A stretch of DNA of 64,000 nt from Xanthostigma xanthostigma (lineage: Eukaryota; Arthropoda; Insecta; Raphidioptera; Raphidiidae): positions 4,030,001 through 4,094,000 of the forward strand of contig OY754468.1 in the NCBI GenBank assembly GCA_963575645.1, read 5' to 3'. This document shows, one piece after another, positions 10,131 to 21,450 of this stretch. The position numbers and the translations under genes are program-made. The notes beneath the pieces are model-generated. The model made no database searches and was not told the DNA's origin. It saw nothing but the letters and a program-made list of their open reading frames with translations. Every line of letters starts with the position of its first letter. Within the stretch, counting starts at the first letter, position 1.

Positions 10131-10690
10131 ATACCTACTCATATACCAAGGACAATAGATAGGTATTAACAATATTGCAATATTAGGTATGTCAAGTAAT
10201 AAAAATATATATTTTACTATATTCTTTAATAAATTCAATATTGTATAGGTAATTTGATGTGTAATACGACATACGTTACCAACAACGTATGACAATGCCT
10301 TTAATCCGTTTATTGTGTTTTATACAGGCATGTTTTATAAACATGTCCTGCAGCCTTATTATTTACGTGTCAACACACCGTATAATATTTCCTTCTTGAA
10401 TTGGTAAATGCTAGGTAAATAATAACCGTTTCTCAAATTACTAACCGTGTATATAAATATTTGATAGATTATCCAGTGCGTGTATTTTTCAACCATATAT
10501 ACGGATTATCTTACACGCGATATAAACAGAAAGTGAAATTATTTTTTAATAAACTATTATCTGTGCTATTATACCTAACACCTTTTTGCACTATACCTCC
10601 CATAAAATAGTTGCTTCGCATGCATGAATACGGGTTTGTAAAGTAACACATTACGCATTAGTTCGGTATACTAAAATTACATTCTTTAGA
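10131..10690. other. AT-rich, no recognised feature
   Basis: Nothing is supported here. Confidence 0.4.
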
Positions 10691-10859
10691 CTAGGCGCGC
10701 ACTACGATTTATTGTCGCGCGACAATCGCGTCGTCATTTAAATAGGACCGGTTCTATATTTAGTCGCCGCGATTATTTGATCACATATTCATTAAAATGT
10801 TAATGTTTCAGTTTTGCGACTAAACAATCGCGCGACAATAAATCGTAGTGCGCGCCTAG
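10691..10859. mobile_element. Short TIR MITE with GC-rich ends
   Basis: Inverted ends of about 35 bp start CTAGGCGCGCACTACGATTT. The inner part repeats GTCGCGCGACAAT. There is no coding sequence and no clear target-site duplication. The next 60 bp (10,884-10,950) contain loose echoes of the same CGACAAT words. Confidence 0.75.
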
Positions 10860-11129
10860 CCTTATACATATTATGGTACTTCATCGAGCGACAATACGTC
10901 GCACGACAATTCACCGCAGCAGCAATTAATCGCTACGACAGTTTATCGCGAGTCAATTAATTATTTATCGGAACAAGAATTTAGTGCAAAATCATATCCA
11001 TAACTATTTTAATACCATATTTAAGGCTAAAGAATTTAAGGCTATGGCATGACAGATGTAGTTGAATTTTAAATATGGATAAGTTTAAAAAAACAGCACA
11101 GGTAATAATTAAAAAAATATATTAATTAA

Positions 11130-11546
11130 GAGTATTCGTCCCTGCAAATACCCCTTGCACCCTTCATCTCAAATCTTTTCCCCTCGCCTAAAAACGGTTC
11201 GCGCTCTCCCGACGCTATTTTTAAAGCTAGAGGGTTCTGGTAAACGCCAAATGAAAGACAAAGAATCAGACTACAGATCCTACAGGCGAATTTTTTGAAA
11301 AAATTCCTGAAAAACTTATAACCTTTTGAAAAAAATAATAAGTTACGTAATATTTCACACGTAGGCGAAACTGTTTTTCAAAAAATTCGCATGAAGGATC
11401 TGTAGTCCGATTCTTTGTCTTTCATTTGGCGTTTACTAGAACCCTCTAGCTTTAAAAATAGCGTCGGGAGAGCGCGAACCGTTTTTAGGCGAGGGGAAAA
11501 GATTTGAGATGAAGGGTGCAGGGGGTATTTGCAGAGACGAATACTC
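11130..11546. mobile_element. Long-TIR MITE flanked by TTAA
   Basis: TTAA stands on both sides (11,126-11,129 and 11,547-11,550). The arms start GAGTATTCGTC and pair over about 160 bp, including CGCGCTCTCCCGACGCTATT. A TTAA duplication is the piggyBac signature, but the tip GAGT is not the usual one. The superfamily is a suggestion only. Confidence 0.75.
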
Positions 11547-11558
11547 TTAAAAAAAATA

Positions 11559-11765
11559 TAGTTTAAAAAAAACTAAAAAACACGCTTTATATCGAACTAA
11601 AAAGTAAAAAATAATTTTTTTAAAATAAGCTTAAAAAGCGTGGGGCGCTTTGTTCCACATTTTCGTACATCGAGCGCCCAACGCTTTTTAAGCTTATTTT
11701 AAAAAAATTATTTTTTACTTTTTAGTTCGATATAAAGCGTGTTTTTTAGTTTTTTTTAAACTATA
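11559..11765. repeat. Palindromic element, AAAACACGCTTTATATCG arms
   Basis: Arms of about 80 bp run from AAAACACGCTTTATATCGAA to CTTAAAAAGCGTGGGGCGCT on the left and to the complement on the right. The loop is about 25 bp. It is related to 6,331-6,610. Confidence 0.75.
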
Positions 11766-11984
11766 TTTTATTTTTCACTTTTTAGTTTGAGGATCTATAA
11801 AAGAATTTATTAATCCTGGGGGTCCTAATAAGGATAATGGGAAACTGTTATCAAATTATTGCATTGTCATCGGTCCTTGATACGTATGCAAAGTTTCAAG
11901 TTAATCAGACTTCGGGAAATTGGTGAAAATTATGCTCAAAGATTCCGTTACATGCATACATACATAGTTACAACCCAAACTAAT

Positions 11985-12625
11985 ATAAAGCGTTTAAAAA
12001 TTATAAAAATTGTACATGTATCAAAAATACATAATGAACAATAGTCCAGTCAAAACAAACATTTCAATTTACTATAATTCGCATAGAGCTGAAAATTGGT
12101 ACAGGGCTAAGTACGCACTATTACAAATAAAATATCAAAAGTCCCCACCGATCCTGCATCTGCTAAAAAAATTATTCAAGGTCAAAAGTTAAAGTTAAAC
12201 GGTAAATGTTATCTAGAAATAGATCAGACAAAAGATGTAAATTATATGCAATAATTGTCTACAAAAACTGTTTTTATATTTTTTTCCTACGAATCACTAT
12301 TCTCGAGATATGGGACCAAAATATTCATATGCATATTAGTATTTTCGATGTACGAAATCACCATTTCAAAAGAATGGCGATTCGTAGGAAAAAAAGTATA
12401 AGAACAATTCTTGTAGAAAACATTATCTACAACTTTTGTTTGACCTATTTTTAGATAACATTTACCGTTTACGAGAATAATTTTTTTAACAAAAATGTAG
12501 ATCGATGGGGACTTTTGATATTTCATTTGTAATAGTGTACCTAAGACCTGTACCAATTTTCAGCTCTATGCGAATTATTGTAAACCTACCAATATTTTTT
12601 TGTCTATTTTGACCGGACTACAAGT
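11985..12625. repeat. Foldback repeat, arms of about 300 bp
   Basis: The stretch 12,030-12,300 is inverted in 12,310-12,610. Paired words include CATAGAGCTGAAAATTGGTA and CCTACGAATC. Several short open frames on both strands here mirror each other because of this symmetry and are not genes. Confidence 0.7.
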
Positions 12626-12757
12626 AAGGTAAATAGTATATATTACATCACAAAGGCCGAAAGCATGAAGCCTGTAACCAGGAGACATAGCTTTCTATGC
12701 TTGTCATGTTTCGAGATGGATCGCTTTCTGACGCACGCGAGATGGCGCTGTTATCAC
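12470..12757 (+). repeat. Direct repeat unit 1 (flanks the hAT-like element)
   Basis: It matches 13,275-13,557 with few changes: both run from GAATAATTTTT through AGCTCTATGCGAATTATTGT to GAGATGGCGCTGTTATCACT. Confidence 0.8.
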
Positions 12758-13259
12758 TAGTGATGTGCCGGATATCCGTATCCATATCCGCGGATATCCG
12801 ACGGAGAAAAAAGATCCGTATCCGTTAGTTTTTGGCGGATCTTTTACGAATCTTTTACCTTATTAATTTTCAATTCATAGATGAAATTTTATATAGGTAT
12901 ATAGGTGATTAGGTAATAATGAAAAACTGTTAAATTCCATTCAGATTATTTTTTATTTTTTAAAATCGTATTTGGTACCTTTATATTGCGAACATTTATC
13001 GTAGTGAGTACTATACCAATAGTACATAACTCAAAGGTACTAAAAAACTATCTTTATAATGAGATATTGCACATCGATCTTTGGAAAGAGACAATCTGTT
13101 ATGAGAGTTAACTCTTAAAGAGGTCAATAACTTTTTCCCATGACAGATAGTCTCTTTCCAAAGGTCGATGTGCAATATTTACCGCCGCGTACTCTAAGAA
13201 AGTTAAGATCCGTATCCGTATCCGCGGATATACATTTTTAACGATCCGGCACATCACTA
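12758..13259. mobile_element. hAT-like MITE, TAGTGATGTGCCGGAT ends
   Basis: It starts TAGTGATGTGCCGGATATCC and ends with the complement GATCCGGCACATCACTA. The interior is rich in GGATATCCG words. The flanks GTTATCAC and CTTTTAAC do not match as an 8-bp duplication, so the flank has probably been rearranged. Confidence 0.7.
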
Positions 13260-13274
13260 CTTTTAACCTATGAC

Positions 13275-13557
13275 CTTGAATAATTTTTATAGAAAATGTA
13301 GGATCGATGGAGACTTTTGATATTTCATTTGTAATAGTGTACCTAAGACCTGTACGAATTTTCAGCTCTATGCGAATTATTGTAAATCTACCAATATTTT
13401 TTTGTCTATTTTGACCGGACTACAAGTAAGGTAAATAGTATATTACATCACAAGGGCCGAAATCATGAAGCCTGTAACCAGGAGACCTAGCTTTCTATGC
13501 TTGTCATGTTTCGAGATGGATCGTTTTCTGGCGCACGCGAGATGGCGCTGTTATCAC
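13275..13557 (+). repeat. Direct repeat unit 2
   Basis: This is the second copy of 12,470-12,757. It continues past TTATCACTA into unrelated sequence, so it shows what that position looks like without the hAT-like element. Confidence 0.8.
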
Positions 13558-14025
13558 TACTTGGGAAAATTTCGGCTCTTTTCACCTGTTTTCGCCATAG
13601 TTACCAAAGTTGTTGACACTACACACATGTAAGCCATGAACGTCTATGCGTTGCCCAGTAGCTGATGCCATATCGATTCAAGCGATAGATATCGGTCCAC
13701 CGCTACGCTCGAGCTGGATGTCCTGGTTACAACATTTTACGATAAATTGTCTCGCGAGAAATTGTCGTAGCGATGAATTGACGGGATACCTTTATATGTG
13801 TGTTAATTCGCACACATTGTGATGAAACATACATCGTTCTCTTTGTTTTAATGAGGAGAAGTAATTATAATAATAATTTATTTGTGGTGCCTTATTGGAT
13901 ACAAACTGTCAATTGTGAGTCCATCAAGAACGTTAGTAGGTCCATCACAAAGTCATTCATGACTCAACAGAAATTCATCTAATTTATAGAAAGAGTTTGT
14001 TAGCAAACATTCTTTAAAATATTTT
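13558..14025. other. No recognised feature
   Basis: Mixed composition. A 60-codon frame at 13,800 has no recognisable domain. Confidence 0.35.
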
Positions 14026-14216
14026 TGAAGTGAATACTTCTTTAAAAACGGGGGTAAACTCATTTCCCTATGTAACGAAATTGTACTACTAGTAAACCTA
14101 TATAAACAATAATTTTTGTAAGCATTGGTAGCTCAGTGGTAGCCGGTAGGATGCTGCTAGCATATCACACGGCTGGCCCGGGTTCGATTACCGTCAAGTG
14201 CGCGCAACAATTTGTT
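14026..14216 (+). mobile_element. SINE-like repeat with tRNA-Gly-like segment (copy 1)
   Basis: It shares GAAGTGAATACTTCTTTAAAAACGG, the middle CTATATAAACAAT and a tRNA-like part with 62,473-62,690. The tRNA-like part (14,122-14,202) begins GCATTGGTAGCTCAGTGGTA and has GGCCCGGGTTCGATTACCG, close to tRNA-Gly. The anticodon arm is expanded, so it is not a functional tRNA. The tRNA part is at the 3' side, unlike a standard SINE head. Confidence 0.6.
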
Positions 14217-14393
14217 AGTTTATCTTTTTTTTATTATGTTTAAGTATACCTATTAGATATAAAATTTTCGATTTATTTATCAGAATAATACTTGAGCTAA
14301 AAAAACAATAATTGCAGTAAACCTGCGAAAATTTTCGGTTCTGCTTGTATTTTCTTATTTATTATTTGCAGTAAACCTGCGAAAAAAATAAAA

Positions 14394-14608
14394 ATGTGTT
14401 ACGAGAACGCATTACAGAAGTGAAACTTCTAGTAGCAAATCATACGATTGCATTTGGGTAAGTGGAAAAAATGTGTTATATATTTCGTCTGTACAAGTTA
14501 ATCTGAACGTGAAACCATCTCGTAACATATTTTTTCCACTTGTCCAAATGCAATCGTATAATTTGCAGCTAGAAGTTTCACTTCTGTAATGCCTTCTCGT
14601 AACACATT
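14394..14608. mobile_element. TIR MITE, TGTGTTACGAGAA ends
   Basis: Inverted arms of about 90 bp include TGTGTTACGAGAACGCATTA, GAAGTGAAACTTCTAG and CGATTGCATTTGG. The loop is about 40 bp. There is no coding sequence. Confidence 0.75.
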
Positions 14609-15071
14609 TAAAATTTTTTTAATTCTCAGTTGCCGAGCATCTATAATCTACAATCTCTCTCTCTCTCTGACACACACACTTAAATTGCATTTTACAGAAA
14701 TTCTGACATAAGTCAACTAGTTTGTTCTAGGGTATATAAAATTATATTTTAAGCGTAAAAGAATGTCCCTCCCTGATTTGAGCTTTGACACCGAACGAGC
14801 TTTTAGTAAAAGGCGTTTAAAGATGCACCGCTTTAGTGTCGCTTAAGAACCCTCTTTAATGTACATAGTACACTGCGAGTGTGTTACCATGACAACGCAT
14901 TAGGGCAAAATGGCTTCTTCATCGCATTCCGGACGACTGTACCTTCAGGGATATTGATCGTCTTTATCCCTATTATACAAAACTGTAAACTGTAAAGCGT
15001 TATCACTGTATAAACGACGCAAGAGTATTAAATTCGTAGAAATTAACAGTGACATTTAAATTTTTCTTATA
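14609..15071. other. No gene; CT and CA microsatellite
   Basis: A (CT)n/(CA)n tract lies at about 14,652-14,680. The last 25 bp belong to the repeat interrupted by the Tc1-like element (see 43.7-44.1 kb). Confidence 0.4.
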
Positions 15072-15124
15072 CAGTATGTAAACACGTAAGGTGCACATAG
15101 GGAAATTAACATTGGGAAAAAAAA

Positions 15125-15767
15125 ATTGGTTGTCTGTAAAGTCGGTTTACGGACGATAGTTTTACGTGATAACGTATTCCGTAATACATAACCTAAACCT
15201 CTCAAAATTTGGTTTCAATCCGCTTATCCTTGGTGTCGGAATGATAAGAAATGTCAAAAGTGACGTTTGCAACTGTCAAAGTATTATGTTCTAATAATAA
15301 TTAGTTATTCCAATACTTAACTTAGAAGGCGTTGCATTTCACAAAATACTAATGTCAAAAAATTGATTTAAATATTAGAAATGCAGCCGTTTTCATGTTA
15401 AGACAAGACATACGTTATCTTCTAATTTCCATGTACGGCAAACAAAGACGACCGACCGCGTCGCGCCATGCATTAGACAACATTGCATTTATACAGCTAT
15501 TTTTCTATATAAATTTGTATAAAAAAACTGTTTAGGCAAATTCTGTTATACGAAATCTATGTAAAATGTTCTCCTCTTTCGTTTAAGACTGGTTTCAAAC
15601 CGATCTGATTTAAATTGAGCGAGAAATTAGCAAAAAGCACGCACAGGGTCAGGCGGAACGTTACGCGTTACGAACGTTAGGAACGTTACACTTTTTCGTG
15701 CATGCAGCCGGTGTTTTATCAATTTATAAGATTGGTGATTCATCAATTTATAAGACGTTATCACGTC
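15125..15767 (-). mobile_element. Family A element, core type 1 (copy 3)
   Basis: It begins ATTGGTTGTCTGTAAAGTCG and ends with the reverse of GACGTGATAACGTCTTATAA. The core is the type shared with copies 5 and 6, containing GACTGGTTTCAAACCGATCT and a GCGCCATGCATTAGACAACA segment. It has a short TAACG/CGTTA array. Confidence 0.85.
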
Positions 15768-16060
15768 AAAATGACTGGAGCCTTGAAATCTTGTTTTTCA
15801 ATTTGACAGATAATATTCTTTTGCAAAATGAATGTGTATACTACCAAAGAAAATATTCAAATGACTACAACATAATCGGACTTTTTTTATTAATGGAACA
15901 TTAAATTCCCAAAAATACTTAAATATGGTGCGAGATCAAATATCTCCGTCTATTCGTGTTGAACCTAAAGACATTGAGTCACTGATTTACCAACGCGCAT
16001 ACGTCATACCAGTCAGACAATTTTTGAATGAAATGTTTCCAAACAGTGGAGTTGTTTTTT

Positions 16061-16667
16061 GACGTGATAACGTCTTATAAATTGATGAATCACCAATCTT
16101 ATAAATTGATAAAACACCGGCTGCATGCACGAAAAAGTGTAACGTTCCCAACGTTCCTAACGTTCCTAGCGTTCCTAACGTTCCTAACGTTCCGCCTGAC
16201 CCTGTGCGTGCTTTTCTCGAAAACGGCCCTAACGATTTGGATGAAATTTACTGAAAAGGGATTTTGGGGGGCAAAAAATCGTTTTAGCTAGGTCTCATCT
16301 CTCGAAAAAATCGTTTTCATACAAATTTTATCATTATAAAAATCAATTTTTTGACGTATGAAAATACTTAAATATTGTAAGTAGGTTTTGTAATTTTATA
16401 TAAACAGTGAAACAATTGTTTTCAAAATATTATGACAATTAATCTTTGAGACTTAAAATAAATACGAAAGAAAGAAAGTTAAAAAAAAACAATTATATTG
16501 TAGGTGGTAAGTAATTTTAATAAATAAAATTAACCTAAATTTGAAGCAAAAGATGCAATATCATAGATTCGAATTATTATAATTATTATATAAATTTAGG
16601 TTATGTATTACGGAATACGTTATCACGTAAAACTATCGTCCGTAAACCGACTTTACAGACAACCAAT
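16061..16667 (+). mobile_element. Family A element, core type 2 (copy 4)
   Basis: Both ends are as in copy 2 and the core matches copy 2 closely. The 9-mer array reads AACGTTCCT about six times. It lies head-to-head with copy 3, about 290 bp away. Confidence 0.85.
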
Positions 16668-17030
16668 TTTTTTTTTTGTTTTATTTTTGTACAAAAAAAT
16701 TAAAATAAAGATTTATAAGAGCTTTTTATTATTAAAAAAGCCAAGTAAAATACAAATAAATAAAAATAAAGTAGAAATCCTCAAGATTACCACGATAATT
16801 CAATAGAAATAACAATTAATGCAGTCATGGCTAACTCTGATCCAAGTATTTTTTCCCAATGCTAATTTCCCTATGTGAACTTTACGCGTGTACATACTGT
16901 ATAAGCCTTCTAAAAAAATAATATTATGATGATAATCGTTTAATATTATTATGCTTTCACTAATTCAGTGAAAAAATTTGCTTAACTGGATTCTGGAATC
17001 TAATCGTAATGATTAATTATTATTAAACAA

Positions 17031-17706
17031 ACAGTGACTTGTTCGGAGTGTAGGCACCTGATGAATCTCCCGTGAACTTTCGTCGCTCCAAATCCGGCAA
17101 TTTTGTTGTTTATGAAGCCACTTAACCAGAAATGAGCCTCATAGTCGCTACTGAAGATGTTTTTTTTTTCTGAAAGCAGGGTCAGTCGCCAAATGCTCTA
17201 AAGCCCAATCAGCAAATACACGGCGGTCGTTGGGCTTTAGCTTTTGAGTATGGATGAAAATTCAAGTTTCGACGCAAAATCTGTTGATGTCGTAGAAAGC
17301 CCCAGCTCTTGCGTACGACGCGGAATGGACTGTCTGCGATATTCTCCAATGATCTTGCGTTTCTTTGACGTACAGACTCTGCTTCATCGACCGCTGGTCT
17401 CAAATTAATGCAGGAAATGACGGATTCTGGACCAAGAATGCCATAAATTGGACGCACCGCACGGAACGTTAGGTGAACGGAGCACTGATTTTGATAATAA
17501 ATTTTAACAATTTCAACGCGTTGTTGAAGCGAGTAGCGTTCCATAGTAATATGTCCATAGTAATATTTTTCACCTGTAATTTTCTCAATTACCTTCCCAT
17601 TGACCTTTGAAAAATTTGATTTTGACAGCCCGGTAACGTGATCAGATTTGCATTTTCGAAAAAAAAGTTTACAGCGAAAGTTGTATTTTTTTGCCAACTC
17701 AATCAA
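17031..17706 (-). pseudogene. Mariner-type transposase relic
   Basis: The minus-strand frame 17,706-17,209 contains, from M at about 17,544, ERYSLQQRVEIVKIYY, a helix-turn-helix start found in mariner-type transposases. Further on it reads RRNLNFHPYSKAKAQ. After a frame shift near 17,205 the reading continues FADWALEHLATDP, then SDYEAHFWLSGFINNK, which corresponds to the catalytic-core 'FSDEAHFWLNGFVNKQN' region. It is cut off at about 17,031 and has several frame breaks. The 55 codons before M are probably untranslated. Confidence 0.75.
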
Positions 17707-18115
17707 AATACGTCATAAAAAATGAGGCCTGCTATTTAAAAAATTCGACTTACCCCCCCTCCCCGAGGAGGGTTAGGGGTAAGGGAGATGATTGTGCCCC
17801 CGAACTATGTCTCCCTAACAACTGTACAAGTTTTGTTGGAAACTTTTTTTAACACATTGAAATCTTTCACCGCACGAAGCCTATTTAAAATGGGCCTAAT
17901 CGGGCTATTTTAAGGGTGGGTTTTAGGGGTTGACAAATATTTTTGGGCCCAAAAATACCGAAATAATTCTCCGAATCGTTTCAAAATTGAAATTTAACCC
18001 ATCAGTTAAGATAAAACTGTGCTGCCAAAATTTTATTAAAATCAGCCCGACAGGAAAAACGTTAGTTTGTATATAGATTTAATTACATAGTGAAGGGTGA
18101 ATTTAATATGGTAAA
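17707..18115. other. Non-coding, possibly the end of the mariner-type element
   Basis: It contains an imperfect palindrome CCCCTCCCCGAGGAGGG and G-rich text. No open frame or tRNA is seen. Confidence 0.3.
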
Positions 18116-18259
18116 TTGATAATACCTACTATTGAAATTAAAAAAAATAAATATTATTTTAAGAGACGTATTAAGGGGTTAATTTTTTTATTTTATCCAA
18201 AAACAAAAGAGTTAAGTTCATATAATAAAGCCACACGGCCTGTATTAGCAAATATTGTC

Positions 18260-18862
18260 GGCAGGGTTTCGCACTGCCACTCGAGTTTTCTTGCTTGAGG
18301 AAGGAACGAAACTGCTGTAGTCCGTGGTGGAAATTATTTATTTACAATAATAAATGTTTAACAAAACAGTAAAACACCACAAACGAAAGCGTACTTCTTT
18401 AACTTAACAGAAACAAAACTAATAGTTCTAGATAATAAAATAAAGACTAAGTAACAGAGAATAAAGAGTCAATAAATTATGTACACGAAATATTTACTAC
18501 ACCAAGGAACACAACACAAAGTTTATCAGCACACTTGTCTATTAACTATAAATCATTTATGTAAAACCACTCACTAAAGTTTATTTATTTTCACAGTATA
18601 ACTGAATAATTTATGTCGTAATGCCAGAGCACTGTGTCAACACATGAACAACACGAATAACTGACTGACTGACTTGCCCACTCTGCTAGCCTTTTATAGT
18701 TTCGGCCCACGCTCTAGAATGTTCTCCAAAATCGAGATTTCTTCCTTTACATGCATTGTTCTCTCCAAGCGATTGTCTAAAGGTCGCGTGTTTTTTACCT
18801 GTTTCCATTGTTGTTGTTTCTAGTAGTTTCTACCGATTCCATAGTCATCCCATCAAGGGACA
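18260..18862 (-). mobile_element. Possible solo LTR
   Basis: On the minus strand it starts TGTCCCTTGATGGG. It then has CTATAAAAGG (18,690-18,699) followed by GTCAGTCAGTCAGTTATTCG, then several AATAAA signals, and ends near CTGCCGACA. This TG...CA layout with TATA box and poly(A) signal is that of an LTR. The flanks show no matching short duplication, so the limits are uncertain. Confidence 0.45.
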
Positions 18863-19890
18863 CGCAAAAATATTTTTAACCGCTTAGAACTTGAAAATAG
18901 CCGGAAGTTTCAGGGATGGTCTGCAGGCTCAAACTTCCTTTCAAATTTTACAGAATGTTTCCGAAACTGAGAAATACAAATTTTAAAAATTTCTTAGAAA
19001 AATAAATAGAATAATGAATCGTTATAAAAAGTAAGACATAATAGAAAAAAAAGTTATAATTGCGGATGAGCAATTTTTCTTCAAAAACAATAGGAATCTC
19101 CATGTTTACATGTCAACAATCTTACCAAAAGATTTCGAGCCGCTCAATCGTTTGACTGACAGACAAACAGACTAATAGACTTTTTCCAGAAATATGTTGA
19201 GCTTATTTATTTACTTATGTGTGTGGTGTATTAAAATCAGTATCATGAATATATTTTCTATGATTCTATCTATACAAAAACATAGCTGAGCGCGACTGAA
19301 CTAACAGAAATTAAAAAAAAACTTATAGGTGCAAGTTTTAAAAATGCTATTTAAAAATTGTCGACTACCAGGAATATTCAATAAATTGTTAATTATTCAT
19401 AAGCGTGTCATGATGATTTCTGATGTATCTCAATTGAACGAAACTTGTTGAAGCGAAGTTGCAGTCTTACAGAGTTCACGTGACCGCCCACCAAGCCACG
19501 TGCAAGTTGAGCCGGGGGTCGCATTGCAATCGCCAGATAATCCTAGGTTAATTGACAATCCGTAGCTGGATAATCCAGGATCATCCTCGTGATACACGAA
19601 AAAAACTGACAATTAACTAGAGACTACCGGTTAAAAATTGGGGTGTTTATTGTTAAAATGTTGGCATCGCTTGAATCAATCAAGAAATACAAAAAGACAA
19701 GCGTGAAAAAGGGAAAATATTTCATGTGTAACATCGACCACCTGATTTTTACTGTAGAATGGATTCGGATTAAAATTGGCTGCATCCAAAGAAGGAAAAC
19801 GAATATGCGGGACAGTATATTAATTTATTAATTATATATTTTAAGGAGCAGAAAACCCTAAGAATTTAAGAATATTTACAAATTATCAAT
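18863..19890. other. No recognised gene
   Basis: Several 60-codon frames lack any recognised domain. Confidence 0.35.
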
Positions 19891-20235
19891 AAATACCGCT
19901 GCACATGAGGCTGGAAACAATGCTTGGACTTCTGCTGGTCGACAGGCTGGGTATGAGGCTGGGAATTACGTCACTGCGGGTTCGACTGCTAGCTTACAAG
20001 ATAGATTTTAAAGTTAGAACAGGTACAAGTACCAGTCAGAAAACAGTATCTTGTCACATGGGCGACATGAACAAACGCCCACAAATCAACACGGCGTCAT
20101 TCTGCGCAGAGTCAGACAAGAGACACATTTTGCTCTGTTTTTATATTTGAACTGTCACTGCATGTGCACTAGATCCATTCACAATACAAGCTTGTAAAGA
20201 CGTATCGTGTGAAGCGAGCACATAAAAGCAATTAA
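19891..20235 (+). mobile_element. AAGGCC-family TIR element, 3'-truncated copy
   Basis: It starts ACCGCTGCACATGAGGCTGG and follows 47,271-47,640 through CACATGGGCGACATGAACAA and GTGTGAAGCGAGCACATAAA. The right TIR is missing. Confidence 0.75.
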
Positions 20236-20241
20236 GAAAAC

Positions 20242-20700
20242 CAGGATGTTTGGTATGCAAATATGAAGAGCCTTATTGTTTTTGGAGAAAATCGGCGCAT
20301 GCGCAGAGGAGATATATGCTATAACGTTGTTTTTATATAATAATGGTATACTTTTCATAACAGATTATTATTCTATTTATTTTTTAAGAAAGTTTCGTAA
20401 AAATACTTTCTTTCTAGACTTTATAGTTTTGGAAATATTTTGAAAATAAAAAAATCATCTGCTAGCCTGCTACTCTTTTGTTTTGTAGATCTGTCAGAAA
20501 TAAATTAGTTAAGCATGCTTTGATCATTTTTTCATGACGTGGAACACAGGTATAGGTAACAATGGCAACGAATAGCAAATGTCATATTGAATACTAGCCA
20601 TTACCCGCGTCACCTCACGCGATATCTAAAATTTTATATAAATGACAACATTTTGAAGTTGCCCAATTAGCTGGAATTTTTTTTCTATACAAATCAGTCA
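20242..20700 (+). repeat. Interspersed repeat B (copy 1)
   Basis: It shares GTATGCAAATATGAAGAGCC, AAGAAAGTTTCGT and CATTACCCGCGTCACCTCAC with 38,885-39,340, and in reverse with 23,640-23,884. Nature unknown. Confidence 0.6.
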
Positions 20701-21450
20701 TTTGTTTTAAGAAAGTTTGGATTAAAAAACAAAGAAGTGGCCTTAAAACAGGTATAGTCTTGCAAGGCAACGCGACTGTATCAACATGAAACCATAAATA
20801 ATTTTACTGCACTAATGGTATATTGATATGCTCCTATCGGTTACCGAAAGCACTGATGTGTAAAATTTGCTTCAGCATTTGTTGCACTTCAAGATATCAA
20901 ATCGCTAATAAAACGCGACTTGAATCTGTAACTAGCTACATAACTTATATATCTACTCACATAAATTTGATATTGCCAAAAACATAAATGTGCAAAAATG
21001 AGCCAAGTTATCTTTTATCAGTTTAGTTGATCACCAAAAAAGAGAAATCTATAACAGTGGCAAGTTCCAATAGATCTTTTCATAGTTGAAATTTTCTTGT
21101 GCGCATGCCCCAACTTACGCTATATTTTTCGTGCACTTGTATTTTATAGACATATTCGATGACTCTAACGTCTAATTCAAATATGAAAAGTAGTCGGGTA
21201 AATAGCTTTTGTTAAGGTGTCATCTCATTTCCAGATCTTTTGCCCGACTATTTTTCATATTTAAATTGGACGCAAATAACCAAAGTTATTAAATGTCTAT
21301 AATATACAATAACTAACTAGCTTTTATATTATGTCAACAAACCATAAAAATATATATACTTTTGGTATTTCCGCAAAATTTTCTTTCATTTTCTTCTTGT
21401 ATTGTAATGGTGCAGGAACGTATGATTATTAAATTGATCTAAATATTTTC
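20701..21450. other. AT-rich, a short inverted repeat only
   Basis: CAAATATGAAAAGTAGTCGGG (21,178) is inverted at about 21,242. Nothing else is recognised. Confidence 0.35.

Larger units (their letters stand above)
15072..16899. mobile_element. Tc1-like TIR element with TA target, hosting two family A copies
   Basis: The ends are CAGTATGTAAACACGTAAGG and, reversed, CAGTATGTACACGCGTAAAG. They continue for about 50 bp to GGGAAATTA-CATTGGGAAAAA. TA flanks both sides (15,070-71 and 16,900-01). CAGT tips with a TA duplication fit Tc1/mariner. The flanking sequence reads across the gap as a copy of the 43.7-44.1 kb repeat. No transposase is visible; two opposed family A copies fill most of it. Confidence 0.75.

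Noticed and set aside
12206-12556. Overlapping 82- and 89-codon frames on opposite strands
   Set aside because: They arise from the foldback arms at 11,985-12,625.
16603-16806. Frames starting MYYGIRYHVKLSSVNRLY (also at 1,744-1,941)
   Set aside because: This is the terminal module of family A read as protein; it recurs with the element in either orientation and has no independent support.
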